This document shows, piece after piece, positions 1 through 8,147 of a stretch of DNA of 64,000 nucleotides. The stretch is from positions 124,001 through 188,000 of the forward strand of contig NZ_CALSBS010000002.1 of assembly GCF_943590815.1 (NCBI RefSeq), in the 5' to 3' direction. The position numbers and the translations under genes are program-made. Each line of letters starts with the position of its first letter. Within the stretch, counting starts at the first letter, position 1. The notes under the pieces were generated by a model that was given only the letters and a program-made list of their open reading frames with translations, had not been told where the DNA came from and ran no database searches. Source of the stretch: Pseudocitrobacter vendiensis. GTDB taxonomy: Bacteria; Pseudomonadota; Gammaproteobacteria; Enterobacterales; Enterobacteriaceae.

Positions 1-388
1 TCATTAACTCGATAATGTAATCCGTATGTGCATATTCAGGTGCCGGGTCAGCCTTTGTTAAAAAAACTATTCTTCGTGTCATTTTACTGATAGCGATCGC
101 TCTTTCATGATTCACACATTTGTGGGCAATATGTTCAATATCTTGTTTGATATTTTCATTAGTATCAATAGTTTCAAAATAAATACTTATCCACCATGTA
201 TCTGACCATCTCAATATCAGAGAATCATAATTGCTACGAGGACCAAAGGGAACACGAGAGTATTCCATGGAAGGTCGTTCACCTAACCATGTTTTTAAAT
301 ATTCCTTTACCAGTATTTCCTTAAAGCAATAAATATCCATATCCGGGTTGTATTCATTATCTAATAGTATGTGCATATGATATGACAT
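1..388 (-). CDS. Unrecognised protein, C-terminus beyond the window edge
   Basis: An open frame of at least 129 codons starts with ATG at 388 and runs leftward off the window, so the stop is not seen. The visible protein begins MSYHMHILLDNEYNPD and is rich in aromatic and charged residues; I see no signal peptide or membrane segment. I do not recognise the family. Small, AT-rich, cytosolic-looking genes beside an H-repeat are often immunity proteins of Rhs/polymorphic toxin loci, but this is only a guess from context. The next gene upstream (475-1041) lies in the same direction and could be co-transcribed. An internal ATG at residue 5 is an alternative start. Confidence 0.5.
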   Translation of the reverse strand, partial: MSYHMHILLDNEYNPDMDIYCFKEILVKEYLKTWLGERPSMEYSRVPFGPRSNYDSLILRWSDTWWISIYFETIDTNENIKQDIEHIAHKCVNHERAIAISKMTRRIVFLTKADPAPEYAHTDYIIELM

Positions 389-474
389 TAAGACTACTCT
401 TTTTTATCTGTATGGTATGAATAATGGACTGAAATTCGATAACTGATATACGAACTCAACAGCAGTAAATTATA

Positions 475-1041
475 TTATTTCTCACTACGTAGCAATTCAT
501 GATGTATTTCCGTTATGCATTCGTAAGACTCATTTTTATTCGGAAGGTGTGCTATCATGCGAGCATAAGTTGGTTTATCATCTTTGAAATAATTTACCAT
601 AATTGGATTATTAAGGATTACCAACAACTGCTGTGGGTCACTACTCTTTTTTTGATAGATCTCAGCTCTTATGGGACTCCTAAATCGATCACCAAGAAAT
701 GCAGTTTTTTCTGCTACATTTAGCAACTTCTGAAAGGTTCCTTTAGCGGGAGGCGTTTCATTTAGTCGAACTGTTCCAACACGAATTAAGAGCCTCGAAT
801 TATTAGAAGTAAAATTATTATTTTCACACGTACCTAATTCTGTTTGCCAATAATATTCACCAATATCCTCACTCTGATACCACTCCCATATTGGTTTGTT
901 TTTTAAAACTGGGAATGCGGAAAAAACAACGCCCTTAGTGAAAACGGTAAAGCAATCATAATTTTTAGTTTGTATTTCACAATCAGTTATGGCACGAAAA
1001 CCAATGAACATTACCAGCCAAAAAAACCAATATTTTTTCAT
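475..1041 (-). CDS. Unrecognised 188 aa protein with N-terminal membrane/signal segment
   Basis: Complete frame of 188 codons. Residues 4-18 (about YWFFWLVMFIGFRAI) form a hydrophobic segment after two lysines, which fits a signal peptide or membrane anchor; the rest is hydrophilic and contains several cysteines, suggesting a periplasmic or secreted domain. A weak AAGG ribosome site precedes the ATG. Composition is clearly more AT-rich than the core genes to the right, which suggests acquired DNA. It lies between an H-repeat remnant and another orphan gene in the same direction. I recognise no family; a periplasmic immunity or effector-linked function is possible but unsupported by any motif. 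Confidence 0.5.
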   Translation of the reverse strand: MKKYWFFWLVMFIGFRAITDCEIQTKNYDCFTVFTKGVVFSAFPVLKNKPIWEWYQSEDIGEYYWQTELGTCENNNFTSNNSRLLIRVGTVRLNETPPAKGTFQKLLNVAEKTAFLGDRFRSPIRAEIYQKKSSDPQQLLVILNNPIMVNYFKDDKPTYARMIAHLPNKNESYECITEIHHELLRSEK

Positions 1042-1097
1042 TATCTAATACCTTCTGAGATTTATGTGACAAGGAATTTTTCAGTCTAACATCGTAA

Positions 1098-1188
1098 AGC
1101 AGGGCAAGATTACGAAAGCCCTTACCCTGCAAGGACTGATGATACCAGGGAAAGATTACGAAAGCCCGCTCCCCGCAAGGACTGACGC
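1098..1188. repeat. Two imperfect 46 bp direct repeats at the H-repeat 3' end
   Basis: Units start at about 1098 and 1144 and share the core AAGATTACGAAAGCCC and GCAAGGACTGA. The right unit contains the last codons and stop of the transposase frame, and the left unit repeats them outside it. This looks like a local duplication of the element's end. Confidence 0.6.
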
Positions 1189-2292
1189 CAGATACTTTCT
1201 GTCCATGGCTGCTTTTCGCATCTTACGTCTTAACCCTGCCTTGAATACCTTATCATTCGTCAAAATATTAATAGCGATGTGCCGTATCACTGAAAATAAT
1301 TCTGCTGCATTTCCTCTTCTTATTTTGCAGTCGTCTTCATTCATTACCACGTCCAGACGCCAGTGCAGCTTATTCTCCACGTGCCAGTGGTTTCGGATTG
1401 CTGTGGCGAACTTCCCTACGGTTAAATCAGCAGAACTGATATAATATCTGACCGTCATTTCTGGCTCTTTCTTTTGTTCTGCTATTATTGACCGAAAGGA
1501 GACAGCCACGCATAATTTCTTCAGATCTTTCCATTCAAACGTGAAATCAATAAGTTCATCAGGGACATCGCAAACAATGTGAAGACGGATTTCTTCTCTC
1601 CTGTGACTCTTTTCACTAATTGCGTAACTGTCATGCTATGGATTATTTAATTCTTTCAGCGGAAATTTTTCCTCGAAGGTTTTATTTAGCCGCCCCTGGT
1701 TTCCTTTTACAGCGAATAAATAATCACCTCCCTGTTTTTGTATCTTCTCTGCAATATCTTTCTGGCAACCCATCGCATCAGTTGTGATGATTTTTCCTTT
1801 AATATCCAGCATGTTAAGAAGTTCTGGGATAGCTGTAATCTCATTGGATTTCTCATCCGTCCTGATCTGTCCGATGACCAGACTGTGCATTGTTGAGAAC
1901 GCACTAATGACATGAATCGCTCCCTTGCGGCGACTCTTGTCATAAGAATGCCGGAGTGTTTTTCCATCAATTGCGATGACGTCTTTATCATCTGAAGAAT
2001 GGCAGTCACGCATCCAGTTAATAAAGCACTCGTGAAATTTTGCAGGACTGATACAGGATACAACTCTGGCAATGGTATCGTGAACAGGAATACCATTATC
2101 AAAATCACCATGTTGCTTCAAAAAATCGAGATGTGTTTCCCCAAAATCCTCTATATCTTCCCAGCCTTCTGCACCCGAAATAACGGCACAAATAGTCAAC
2201 AGTAGAATATCAGATAATTTATGTTCTACTTTTCAGGCTTGTCTGTAATCGGGAATAACAGAAATATGTTCCATCAATTTTTTAAGTTCCAT
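1156..2292 (-). pseudogene. ISAs1-family / H-repeat transposase with two in-frame stop codons
   Basis: Reading leftward from ATG at 2292 gives a frame of 378 residues plus stop, which is the usual length of E. coli H-repeat proteins such as YhhI/YdcC. It carries family features: start MELKKLMEHI, the segment [12 protein letters not shown] with the first acidic catalytic region, [10 protein letters not shown], and the C-terminal [15 protein letters not shown] block. Two codons are stops in the same frame: TGA at codon 20 (2235-2233, probably an old Trp) and TAG at codon 219 (1638-1636). No frameshift is needed; the pieces at 2199-1636 and 1509-1156 share one frame. The gene is therefore inactivated by point mutation only. 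H-repeats are typical companions of Rhs elements, so the sequence left of the window may hold an Rhs locus. Confidence 0.88.
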
Positions 2293-2726
2293 TTTGTTCT
2301 CCTTAATTATGTAAGGAGTATTTGATCATGTATAAGCAATAAAAAACAGCTTCAGGTAATGAGGAATATCTCAATTTTTAAACATAAAATGCGAATTGTT
2401 TAGTACAAAAAAACAGCGTTACGTGATCTTTCCTTGAGCCCCAGGGTAACCATTAGCTCAGAAATACTGAAACATCCCATATCAGAAATGCTACCGCCCT
2501 CCCGTTTCTTATTACGCGGACCTGCAGCCCGTGAAGTGCAACGCCTATTTCACGGGTGTGGTATGTTGCTGCCAATACCGGTAAAAAAGAATGGTTATAG
2601 GGGGAAGAAAGGTGCTTTTCGGAATTCATAAAGACCACAATTCCCGCTATTGAAATGTGCAACCTTACCGACTCACCACTCAAGAAGCGGTATGTTTAAA
2701 ATCAGAGGGTAGATAAGTGCGCTGTT
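2293..2726. other. Gene-free AT-rich gap
   Basis: About 430 bases between the transposase remnant and the first BIME. Short open frames exist on both strands (for example near 2434-2683), but none has a recognisable product or a good ribosome site. I see no terminator or promoter I can defend. It marks the border between the accessory left end and the flagellar gene block. Confidence 0.5.
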
Positions 2727-2827
<101 letters not shown>

Positions 2828-2837
2828 CTTCTGTGAT

Positions 2838-5282
2838 TTAACCCAATGCCTCCACAATCACCATCGCCGCCCGTTCTCCCGCCTTGCCACCCATAAACGC
2901 ATCGCAATAGTGATGACGAATCTCAGTAAACTGTGCCTGTACCGCCCCCCAGTCAAACGCCTCTGACAATAAGTGACGCAGCTCAGCCATATCATGAGCC
3001 ACCGGTAATATTTCGCGGATTCGCTGGTCGGCGCTCTCCGGCGTGGAGTAGCTTTTCTCGCCGTCGAGCAGTTCCGTCATGCCCGGAAAGTCGAGCAGGA
3101 TCACTCGCTTATCAACGTGGATAGCATCGAAAATAAAGCCGCTGTTATCGGTGAGCACGTAATCGGCCTTTGCCAGCAGCGCCAGTGTGTGCTGGGCTGA
3201 GTTGGTGCACTGTTTTAAATGCCTGCGTGCCAGGGTCAGCGATGCGGCTTCTTCCGGGCGCGAGCAGGTACCGTGGTGCAGTTTGCAAATCAGATTCACA
3301 TCACCGCTTAAGCGCCCCAATTTTTCTGCCCAGTGGGGCAGGGAGCTTAATGCGCCAAACGTTGGGGCGTAGAGCACCGTAGGTTTACGGGAATCGGGTT
3401 GGATATTTTCCGGCAGGGCGCGGTCAAACGTGCCGTTATGCCAGGCGTCGAAGCGCGGGTTGCCGACCACTTTTGTGCTGCCGAAATGTTTCAGTGCCTG
3501 CTGGCTGTAGTGGCTGTAACACAAAATGCGCTGATAAAAACGGTTCCAGTCGGCGTGGTTCCACGTCTCTTTGGCTAAGCCGTACATGGCGCGAACGTTC
3601 ACGGGTGAAATGCCATTGAGCGCGGGCGTGTGGTAGGGGCTGACCAGGCATTTCACCCGCTGACCGTGTGCCTGCATCTCAGACAAGCGCATACCTTTGA
3701 GCTGCGGATCGTCGATGGTTTTTAGCGTCTCCAGCATTTCATCCAGAAACGGTTTAAACACGCGGTCGTTGATCACCAGCGTGCAGCTCTGCCCCTGCGC
3801 CTGTAGAGCGGTGATGATTGGACGATACAGCGCGTAGTGGAATGAGGTTTCCATAAAAAAGCCGATGGTGTCGGCGATGGGTAATGTAGATGGCTTGGTG
3901 GCTACGGGTAACTTATTGAAGTAGTGGTTAATGTTATCAGTCGCTTTTTTCTCGATATCACTAAAGCCCGGTCGCTGGTAACAAAGGCTCGGGTAACAGG
4001 CCAGCCATTTGTCGGTGCGCAGCAGTGGCTGCCAGCCGTCTTCCAGCGAGTGCTCATCGTTACTCATCTGCTGCGCCAGTTGTGGGTAGTACCGGCTGTT
4101 CACCAGATAAGCGCACACTTTGCGGCAGTCCTGCGCGTGCACCAGCCCCGGCAGGCTTTTTAGCATTGTTCCTTGCGAAATTTCGCCTCCGAGGATCATC
4201 ACCTGCCAGGGAATTTTCGCCAGGCTGCCTAGCAGGGTGTTCAGCACCTGAATATGTTTCTCCTGCTTGAGAATAACCGCGTCATCTTCCAGCAGCAGAT
4301 AGTTTTGCCAGCCGTGCTGTTGCGCCAGGCGTAGCGCCTGCAAGTGCGACAGGCGGCGGCCCCGTTGACCGTTTTCATCTTCACAGGCGGCAAGGCGGGT
4401 AATTTTTTCAGGCGGAATATGCAGCAATGCCAGCTCTTCACGGATCTGCCGTAAACGATCCGGGCGTTTATCCAGATTCACAACAACTATCTGATCGATC
4501 GCCTGATGGTTGATCCCCTGGTGATGCGTGGCGTTATGCAGACTCAGATAAGCATTGCGTAGCAGCGGATCGCTGACGATATCGCTCAGTTCGGCATTTA
4601 CAGGCGTGCTGGCCCCGAGAATAAAGTCTTTATCAAAGGTGTTGTGGCTATGCGAGATACACAAAATGGTGCGTTCGCCGGGCAGTTGCAGCGGGTTAAC
4701 GCTGAAATTGTCGGTGAAACTTTTCTCTTCGCCTAAATTGCAATCGTCATCGTAACGGTGCTTTTTCAGGTAGTTACGGTGATAACAAAAAGTGCCGTTG
4801 AGGATGTTACGCGGGCCAAAACTGCGGCTTTGAAAGATGCGGTTGATATGGCTGTACCAGATGGGGATCTGGTCGGAACCGGAGATTAGCGCCCGGTGTT
4901 TTTGCATCATGGCGATGGTGTAAGAGATTTTATCTGCCGGGTAGTAGTCGTCATCGTCCATGCAGAGGATGTATTCGCCGCGCGCCAGTTCGTTGAGCAT
5001 GTTGCGTTTTTTGCCCAGCGGTAGTTTTTCCGGGTGATGGATGTAGCGGATGTTAAAGGCTTCCGGCGTGCCATTGGTCAGACGGTCGATGATGTGTTGA
5101 TGGCTTTGCGGCGAGTCGTCGAGGATGACCAGTTCGCGGCGATCTGCCGGGTAATCCTGATAGCGGTACATATAAAGCAGGTACGGCAGGAATGCGGCAC
5201 GATTCCAGGTTGGCGTGACGACGCTGACGAACGGTTTTTCGCGGTGAGTGGCGAGTGTTTTGATGATGGTTGGTGTTGGCAT
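2838..5282 (-). CDS. Three-domain glycosyltransferase (GT2 + GT25 + glycerophosphotransferase-like), putative flagellin modification
   Basis: 814 residues with three apparent catalytic modules. Residues about 17-225 form a family-2 glycosyltransferase (FVSVVTPTWNRAAF at 18, then CMDDDDYYP with the metal-binding DDDD at 109-112). Residues about 264-440 look like a family-25 (LPS-type) transferase (VVVNLDKRPDRL at 266, LLLEDDAVIL at 329, EDGW at 414). Residues about 470-814 resemble the GT-B fold of TagF-like CDP-glycerol glycerophosphotransferases (KLHH at 667, LTDNSGFIFDA at 710). No signal peptide or membrane segment, so it probably acts in the cytoplasm. It is downstream of the FliB-like gene, 190 bp away, in the unit headed by a sigma-54 promoter, which suggests glycosylation of lateral flagellin before export. 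The acceptor and sugar are inference. The ribosome site before ATG 5282 is weak. Confidence 0.75.
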   Translation of the reverse strand: MPTPTIIKTLATHREKPFVSVVTPTWNRAAFLPYLLYMYRYQDYPADRRELVILDDSPQSHQHIIDRLTNGTPEAFNIRYIHHPEKLPLGKKRNMLNELARGEYILCMDDDDYYPADKISYTIAMMQKHRALISGSDQIPIWYSHINRIFQSRSFGPRNILNGTFCYHRNYLKKHRYDDDCNLGEEKSFTDNFSVNPLQLPGERTILCISHSHNTFDKDFILGASTPVNAELSDIVSDPLLRNAYLSLHNATHHQGINHQAIDQIVVVNLDKRPDRLRQIREELALLHIPPEKITRLAACEDENGQRGRRLSHLQALRLAQQHGWQNYLLLEDDAVILKQEKHIQVLNTLLGSLAKIPWQVMILGGEISQGTMLKSLPGLVHAQDCRKVCAYLVNSRYYPQLAQQMSNDEHSLEDGWQPLLRTDKWLACYPSLCYQRPGFSDIEKKATDNINHYFNKLPVATKPSTLPIADTIGFFMETSFHYALYRPIITALQAQGQSCTLVINDRVFKPFLDEMLETLKTIDDPQLKGMRLSEMQAHGQRVKCLVSPYHTPALNGISPVNVRAMYGLAKETWNHADWNRFYQRILCYSHYSQQALKHFGSTKVVGNPRFDAWHNGTFDRALPENIQPDSRKPTVLYAPTFGALSSLPHWAEKLGRLSGDVNLICKLHHGTCSRPEEAASLTLARRHLKQCTNSAQHTLALLAKADYVLTDNSGFIFDAIHVDKRVILLDFPGMTELLDGEKSYSTPESADQRIREILPVAHDMAELRHLLSEAFDWGAVQAQFTEIRHHYCDAFMGGKAGERAAMVIVEALG

Positions 5283-5340
5283 GGTGTTCAGGTGAGTTAG
5301 TGGGTGAATGTGATGGGTTAGGGGGCGCTGTGCGCGCTTT

Positions 5341-5452
5341 GCCCCTCACCCTAACCCTCTCCCCGAAGGGGCGAGGGGACCGATCGAGCGTGGTGCTGAA
5401 TTGGGCGCAGGTTTTCTCCCTCTCCCTGTGGGAGAGGGCCGGGGTGAGGGGC
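5341..5452. repeat. Inverted-repeat intergenic element, copy A
   Basis: Starts CCCCTCACCCTAACCCTCTC and ends GAGAGGGCCGGGGTGAGGGG, so the two ends pair, each with an inner GGGAGAGGG-type hairpin. The same ~110 bp element recurs at 12940, 13065, 15337 and 27424, always between genes. It separates the FliB-like gene from the glycosyltransferase. Confidence 0.85.
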
Positions 5453-5472
5453 ATCAGCGCGCACAGAGCGAC

Positions 5473-6402
5473 TCACGTCAGCAGCGAAAACGCTGAAAGC
5501 AGCGGGTCGGCGGCACATAACGACTGAATTTGCTGGCGAATCAGCACGGCATTTTCACTCACTCGCCAGCGTTCAAACACCGCGAAGAGGGCGAAAATAT
5601 CCTCCTGCCGCAGCGGTGAATCATCCAGCGTCCATAAACTGATTAACGTGCGGATGAGGTAAAAATCGCACACAAGCGGGCAATAATCCGCCCCGTCATC
5701 CTGCCCGATCGCGTCGTGATAAACCCGGTAAATTAGCCAGTTACGCATCATCCACGGAGCGGTGGCAAAATGCTGTTGCCAGGTAGTTTGCCACTGTGTC
5801 TGTAGCTGCTGTTGTAACAGGGCTTCGCTGTTGGCGTCGTGCAGCGTTAGCAAGGTTACCTGCAACGGCAGTGAGGCTTTGCGCGGGCTTTTCGGCAGAA
5901 TCGACCAGTCAAACGCAAAACTCCCGAGCAGCGTCACCAGTTGGCGCGCCAGCTGGGGCACAGGCGGTAGCTGTGCGAACTGTGCCTGTAACGTGCCTTT
6001 TTGTGCGTGATCGGCCAGCGCCTGCGGCAGTGCTGTCAGCCGGGCGAGAGTGTCGCCGTCTCTGCCCGGCATTTTATTGGCGCGGGAGAGCAAAATCCCG
6101 ACGGCATACAGTGAAAGCTCTGGGGTTAAATCAGGGAGCGTAAGGGTGCTTAAAATGATCTGGTTTACTATCGCATCGCGCGCAGATAGCGCTGCGGCAT
6201 TTTCTTCCACAGGGCGATAGGTAAGCTGTAATTCAAAGGCCCTGGCATCGTTGAGCACTGCTTTGCAACTGGCAATATCGGTCAATACCAGGCTCTGGCG
6301 AATCTCATTTTTCCACGCCTTGCGGACGTATAAAGGCGAATCGGGGTATTGCGCCATAAAATTGCGCACATATTCCGGTTCGTAACATTCAATAAAACTC
6401 AT
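5473..6402 (-). CDS. FliB/LafV-like protein (flagellin lysine N-methylase relative) lacking the cysteine cluster
   Basis: 309 residues from ATG 6402. The C-terminal half resembles FliB-type flagellin lysine N-methylases: a segment VNQIILSTLTLPDLTPELSL and, near the end, NWLIYRVYHDAIG followed by FYLIRTLISLW. The N-terminal part lacks the closely spaced cysteines (CxxxC..CC type) expected in FliB, so activity as a methylase is doubtful; the similarity is from memory of the family and moderate. An upstream TTG at 6441 would also open the frame, but it lies before the start point predicted from the sigma-54 promoter at 6438-6452, so ATG 6402 is favoured. Its position between lfgN and a glycosyltransferase matches the modification-gene slot of Flag-2 loci. 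Alternative: a cofactor or scaffold protein for flagellin modification. Confidence 0.5.
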   Translation of the reverse strand: MSFIECYEPEYVRNFMAQYPDSPLYVRKAWKNEIRQSLVLTDIASCKAVLNDARAFELQLTYRPVEENAAALSARDAIVNQIILSTLTLPDLTPELSLYAVGILLSRANKMPGRDGDTLARLTALPQALADHAQKGTLQAQFAQLPPVPQLARQLVTLLGSFAFDWSILPKSPRKASLPLQVTLLTLHDANSEALLQQQLQTQWQTTWQQHFATAPWMMRNWLIYRVYHDAIGQDDGADYCPLVCDFYLIRTLISLWTLDDSPLRQEDIFALFAVFERWRVSENAVLIRQQIQSLCAADPLLSAFSLLT

Positions 6403-6437
6403 AGGTGGCTTCCAGTCTTTAATGCTGTGCAGGATGT

Positions 6438-6452
6438 GCAATAAGCGTGCCG
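6438..6452 (-). promoter_or_regulatory. Sigma-54 promoter for the modification genes
   Basis: Read on the minus strand: GGCACG-CTTA-TTGCA, with GG (-24) and GC (-12) exactly 12 bases apart, matching the consensus TGGCAC(G/A)-N4-TTGC(A/T) except the first T. The predicted start of transcription is near 6426, 24 bases before the ATG at 6402. It ties the FliB-like gene and probably the glycosyltransferase to the same LafK-type control as lfgB and lafB. Confidence 0.75.
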
Positions 6453-6529
6453 GGATTTTTTGTAATCAAAAACAAGGGGTTGGAAATCAGGCGGAAAATC
6501 CATTTCCGCTATGGGGGAAGGTATTGTCG

Positions 6530-6958
6530 TTATTCCTGGTACAGAAAATCCGCTTCGTTACCTAAAAACGACTGAATAAATTCATACTGACGAATCAACA
6601 GCTCGCCGTTTTTATCGTTATAGGCTTTGCAGCGTTCCGCTTTTTGCTCCAGGCGTTGCCACAACTGTTGTGCTGCCGCTTTTTGTACCGCCGGAAGCCA
6701 GGCGAAAACCTGCGCCAGACCGTCACGATTTACGCTGACACCCAGCAGTTGCAGCAGGCTGTGCCGCTGATGGCTATGCCCATGCAACTGCTCATAGTGC
6801 TGCGTTATCTCGTCGTTTACCGCCAGCAACTCTTCGCTGGCGCGGCGAATCATGCAGATCCGCTGACGCTGGAGAAGTTCGCGCAGGGAATCGTACAGTG
6901 CGTCGTCGTCACGAATGCCCTGCAACAACGCCTTCACCTGTTGTAACCGGATACTCAC
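6530..6958 (-). CDS. lfgN: LfgN, FlgN-type export chaperone of the lateral flagellum
   Basis: 142 residues, almost wholly helical in character (many L, Q, E, R), as expected of FlgN chaperones that hold the hook-filament junction proteins FlgK and FlgL in the cytoplasm until export. FlgN diverges fast, so the call rests on size, the helical pattern (for example LRELLQRQRICMIRRASEEL) and position 12 bases after lfgM. The order lfgA-lfgM-lfgN, divergent from lfgB, is the standard arrangement in Flag-2/lateral systems. Likely transcribed from the sigma-28-like site before lfgM and from the lfgA promoter. Confidence 0.8.
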   Translation of the reverse strand: MSIRLQQVKALLQGIRDDDALYDSLRELLQRQRICMIRRASEELLAVNDEITQHYEQLHGHSHQRHSLLQLLGVSVNRDGLAQVFAWLPAVQKAAAQQLWQRLEQKAERCKAYNDKNGELLIRQYEFIQSFLGNEADFLYQE

Positions 6959-6970
6959 TTCATCGGCCTC

Positions 6971-7249
6971 TTAGTTCTGGAAAAAACTCAGCATGTCGCT
7001 GGCTAACTGTTCGGTGTCCACTTGCAGGCTGCCGGAGGCCAGCATCGCCTGCATTTGCGCCACTTTGTCGCTGTCGATATCGCTCTCTTGCTGGTCGTTC
7101 AGCGTTTGCTGGGCAGACTGCAATCCCGCCTGGGTAATGTCGTCGGCACTCAGCGTCGTGGTGGTGGTCGCCGTACTTTTACGCGGCTGGCTGGAGCCTG
7201 CCGTTGTGGCTGTCGGGCGATTGCCTGGCATAGTCGGGGTGATTTTCAT
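6971..7249 (-). CDS. lfgM: LfgM, anti-sigma-28 factor
   Basis: 92 residues, the normal FlgM size. The N-terminal half is polar and low in complexity (MKITPTMPGNRPTATTAG, then runs of T), like the unfolded half of FlgM; the C-terminal half carries the helical sigma-binding part (VAQMQAMLASGSLQVDTEQL, then ASDMLSFFQN). It should bind LafS (24901-25617) and block it until the hook is finished and LfgM is exported. Preceded by a TAAAGTTT sigma-28-like -35 box, which would give the usual feedback loop in which sigma-28 raises its own inhibitor. Confidence 0.9.
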   Translation of the reverse strand: MKITPTMPGNRPTATTAGSSQPRKSTATTTTTLSADDITQAGLQSAQQTLNDQQESDIDSDKVAQMQAMLASGSLQVDTEQLASDMLSFFQN

Positions 7250-7286
7250 CGCAACCTCGTCTCGGTATTGGGTGGGTTACTCCGGT

Positions 7287-7314
7287 AAAGCGGTTAACAG
7301 GCGGCAAAACTTTA
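7287..7314 (-). promoter_or_regulatory. Sigma-28-like promoter of lfgM
   Basis: On the minus strand, TAAAGTTT (7314-7307) is a perfect sigma-28 -35 box, followed after 12 bases by ACCGCTTT (7294-7287), which keeps the CCG core of the -10 element GCCGATAA. The spacer is one base longer than in the E. coli consensus; the candidate site before lafA has the same 12-base spacer. Confidence 0.55.
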
Positions 7315-7328
7315 ATCGCCTGCGCAAA

Positions 7329-8066
7329 TTACTCCGCGCTTACCGTTGTCACCACGCCGCTTTCCGCCACTATTGCGCTAATGACCCGCTGGCTGCTGGC
7401 GTTACGTACTTTCACTATTTCCCCTTTGCGACCATTTTTCAGCGCCACGCCGGGCATTGAGGCGGTGATCCCCGCGCTCTGGTAAACAATCATCACCGGC
7501 TGATCGCGCTCGATCAGCACTGGCGAAACCAGTTCTTCTTTGGTAAGCGGCCTGCCTGGTTGCAGGGCATGTTTGCTGCTTAAACCAATCGCATCATTGA
7601 GATCCATCAGCACATCCCGCCGCTGGGCGCTGACGTTGTAGGGCTTCAGCTCCACATCATTTGCTGTGAGCGGCGTATCGCGGGCAACCAGTGACTTTGC
7701 CATAACCACTGGCACCAGTACATCCGGGCGCACCGCGACGTTCATCTGCCAGCTTTGCGGGCAACTGACGGTGAAGTTCATCCGGTTAAGGGCGATTTCC
7801 GCAGGCGACGTCAGCGTGACGCCGGGGGCCGTAGCGCAGGGCGAGGCGGTCGCAATCTGCGAGGGAATGTAGACCTTAAAGGTGTAGCGATAGTCATGCC
7901 ACTGCCGCTGTTGCGCCAGTGATTCAATCTGCTGGCTCGCGGTATTTAGCACCTGGGCGTTGACTTGTTCCCGCGCGCTGTGTTGCACGGGATGGACGGC
8001 GGCGTAGCCCGGTAAGGCCAGCGCCAGGAGGAAATAAAACTTCCGCCTGCAAAATTGAAAACTCAT
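7329..8066 (-). CDS. lfgA: LfgA, periplasmic P-ring assembly chaperone (FlgA)
   Basis: 245 residues from ATG 8066. The N-terminus MSFQFCRRKFYFLLALALPG is a signal peptide, and the C-terminal SAF domain includes MAKSLVARDTPLTANDVEL, ALQPGRPLTKEEL and the closing KVRNASSQRVISAIV, all typical of FlgA. It helps LfgI assemble the P ring in the periplasm. ATG 8066 is preferred over ATG 8087 because the signal peptide then starts correctly and AAAGGG lies at ribosome-site distance. It is divergent from lfgB across a short region carrying the sigma-54 promoter. No matching sigma-54 site is seen in the leftward direction. Confidence 0.92.
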   Translation of the reverse strand: MSFQFCRRKFYFLLALALPGYAAVHPVQHSAREQVNAQVLNTASQQIESLAQQRQWHDYRYTFKVYIPSQIATASPCATAPGVTLTSPAEIALNRMNFTVSCPQSWQMNVAVRPDVLVPVVMAKSLVARDTPLTANDVELKPYNVSAQRRDVLMDLNDAIGLSSKHALQPGRPLTKEELVSPVLIERDQPVMIVYQSAGITASMPGVALKNGRKGEIVKVRNASSQRVISAIVAESGVVTTVSAE

Positions 8067-8095
8067 AAACCCTTTCTCATCAGTCACTTAAAAAT

Positions 8096-8111
8096 TGGCA
8101 CAGCGATTGCT
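8096..8111 (+). promoter_or_regulatory. Sigma-54 promoter of the lfgB operon
   Basis: TGGCACA-GCGA-TTGCT is a full match to the sigma-54 consensus, with GG at 8097-8098 and GC at 8109-8110. Transcription should begin near 8122, which is after the ATG at 8118, so the lfgB start must be the ATG at 8148. It should require a bacterial enhancer-binding activator such as LafK, which is not in the window. Confidence 0.85.
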
Positions 8112-8147
8112 TAGCGTATGCGGATTGAAGCGGGAGTGACGCAAGAA

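Noticed and set aside
1156..2292. H-repeat transposase thought to be frameshifted
   Set aside because: The two long pieces share one reading frame; only in-frame stop codons interrupt it.
2434..2683. Short open frames in the 2.3-2.7 kb gap
   Set aside because: 65-76 codons, overlapping on both strands, with no recognisable product.
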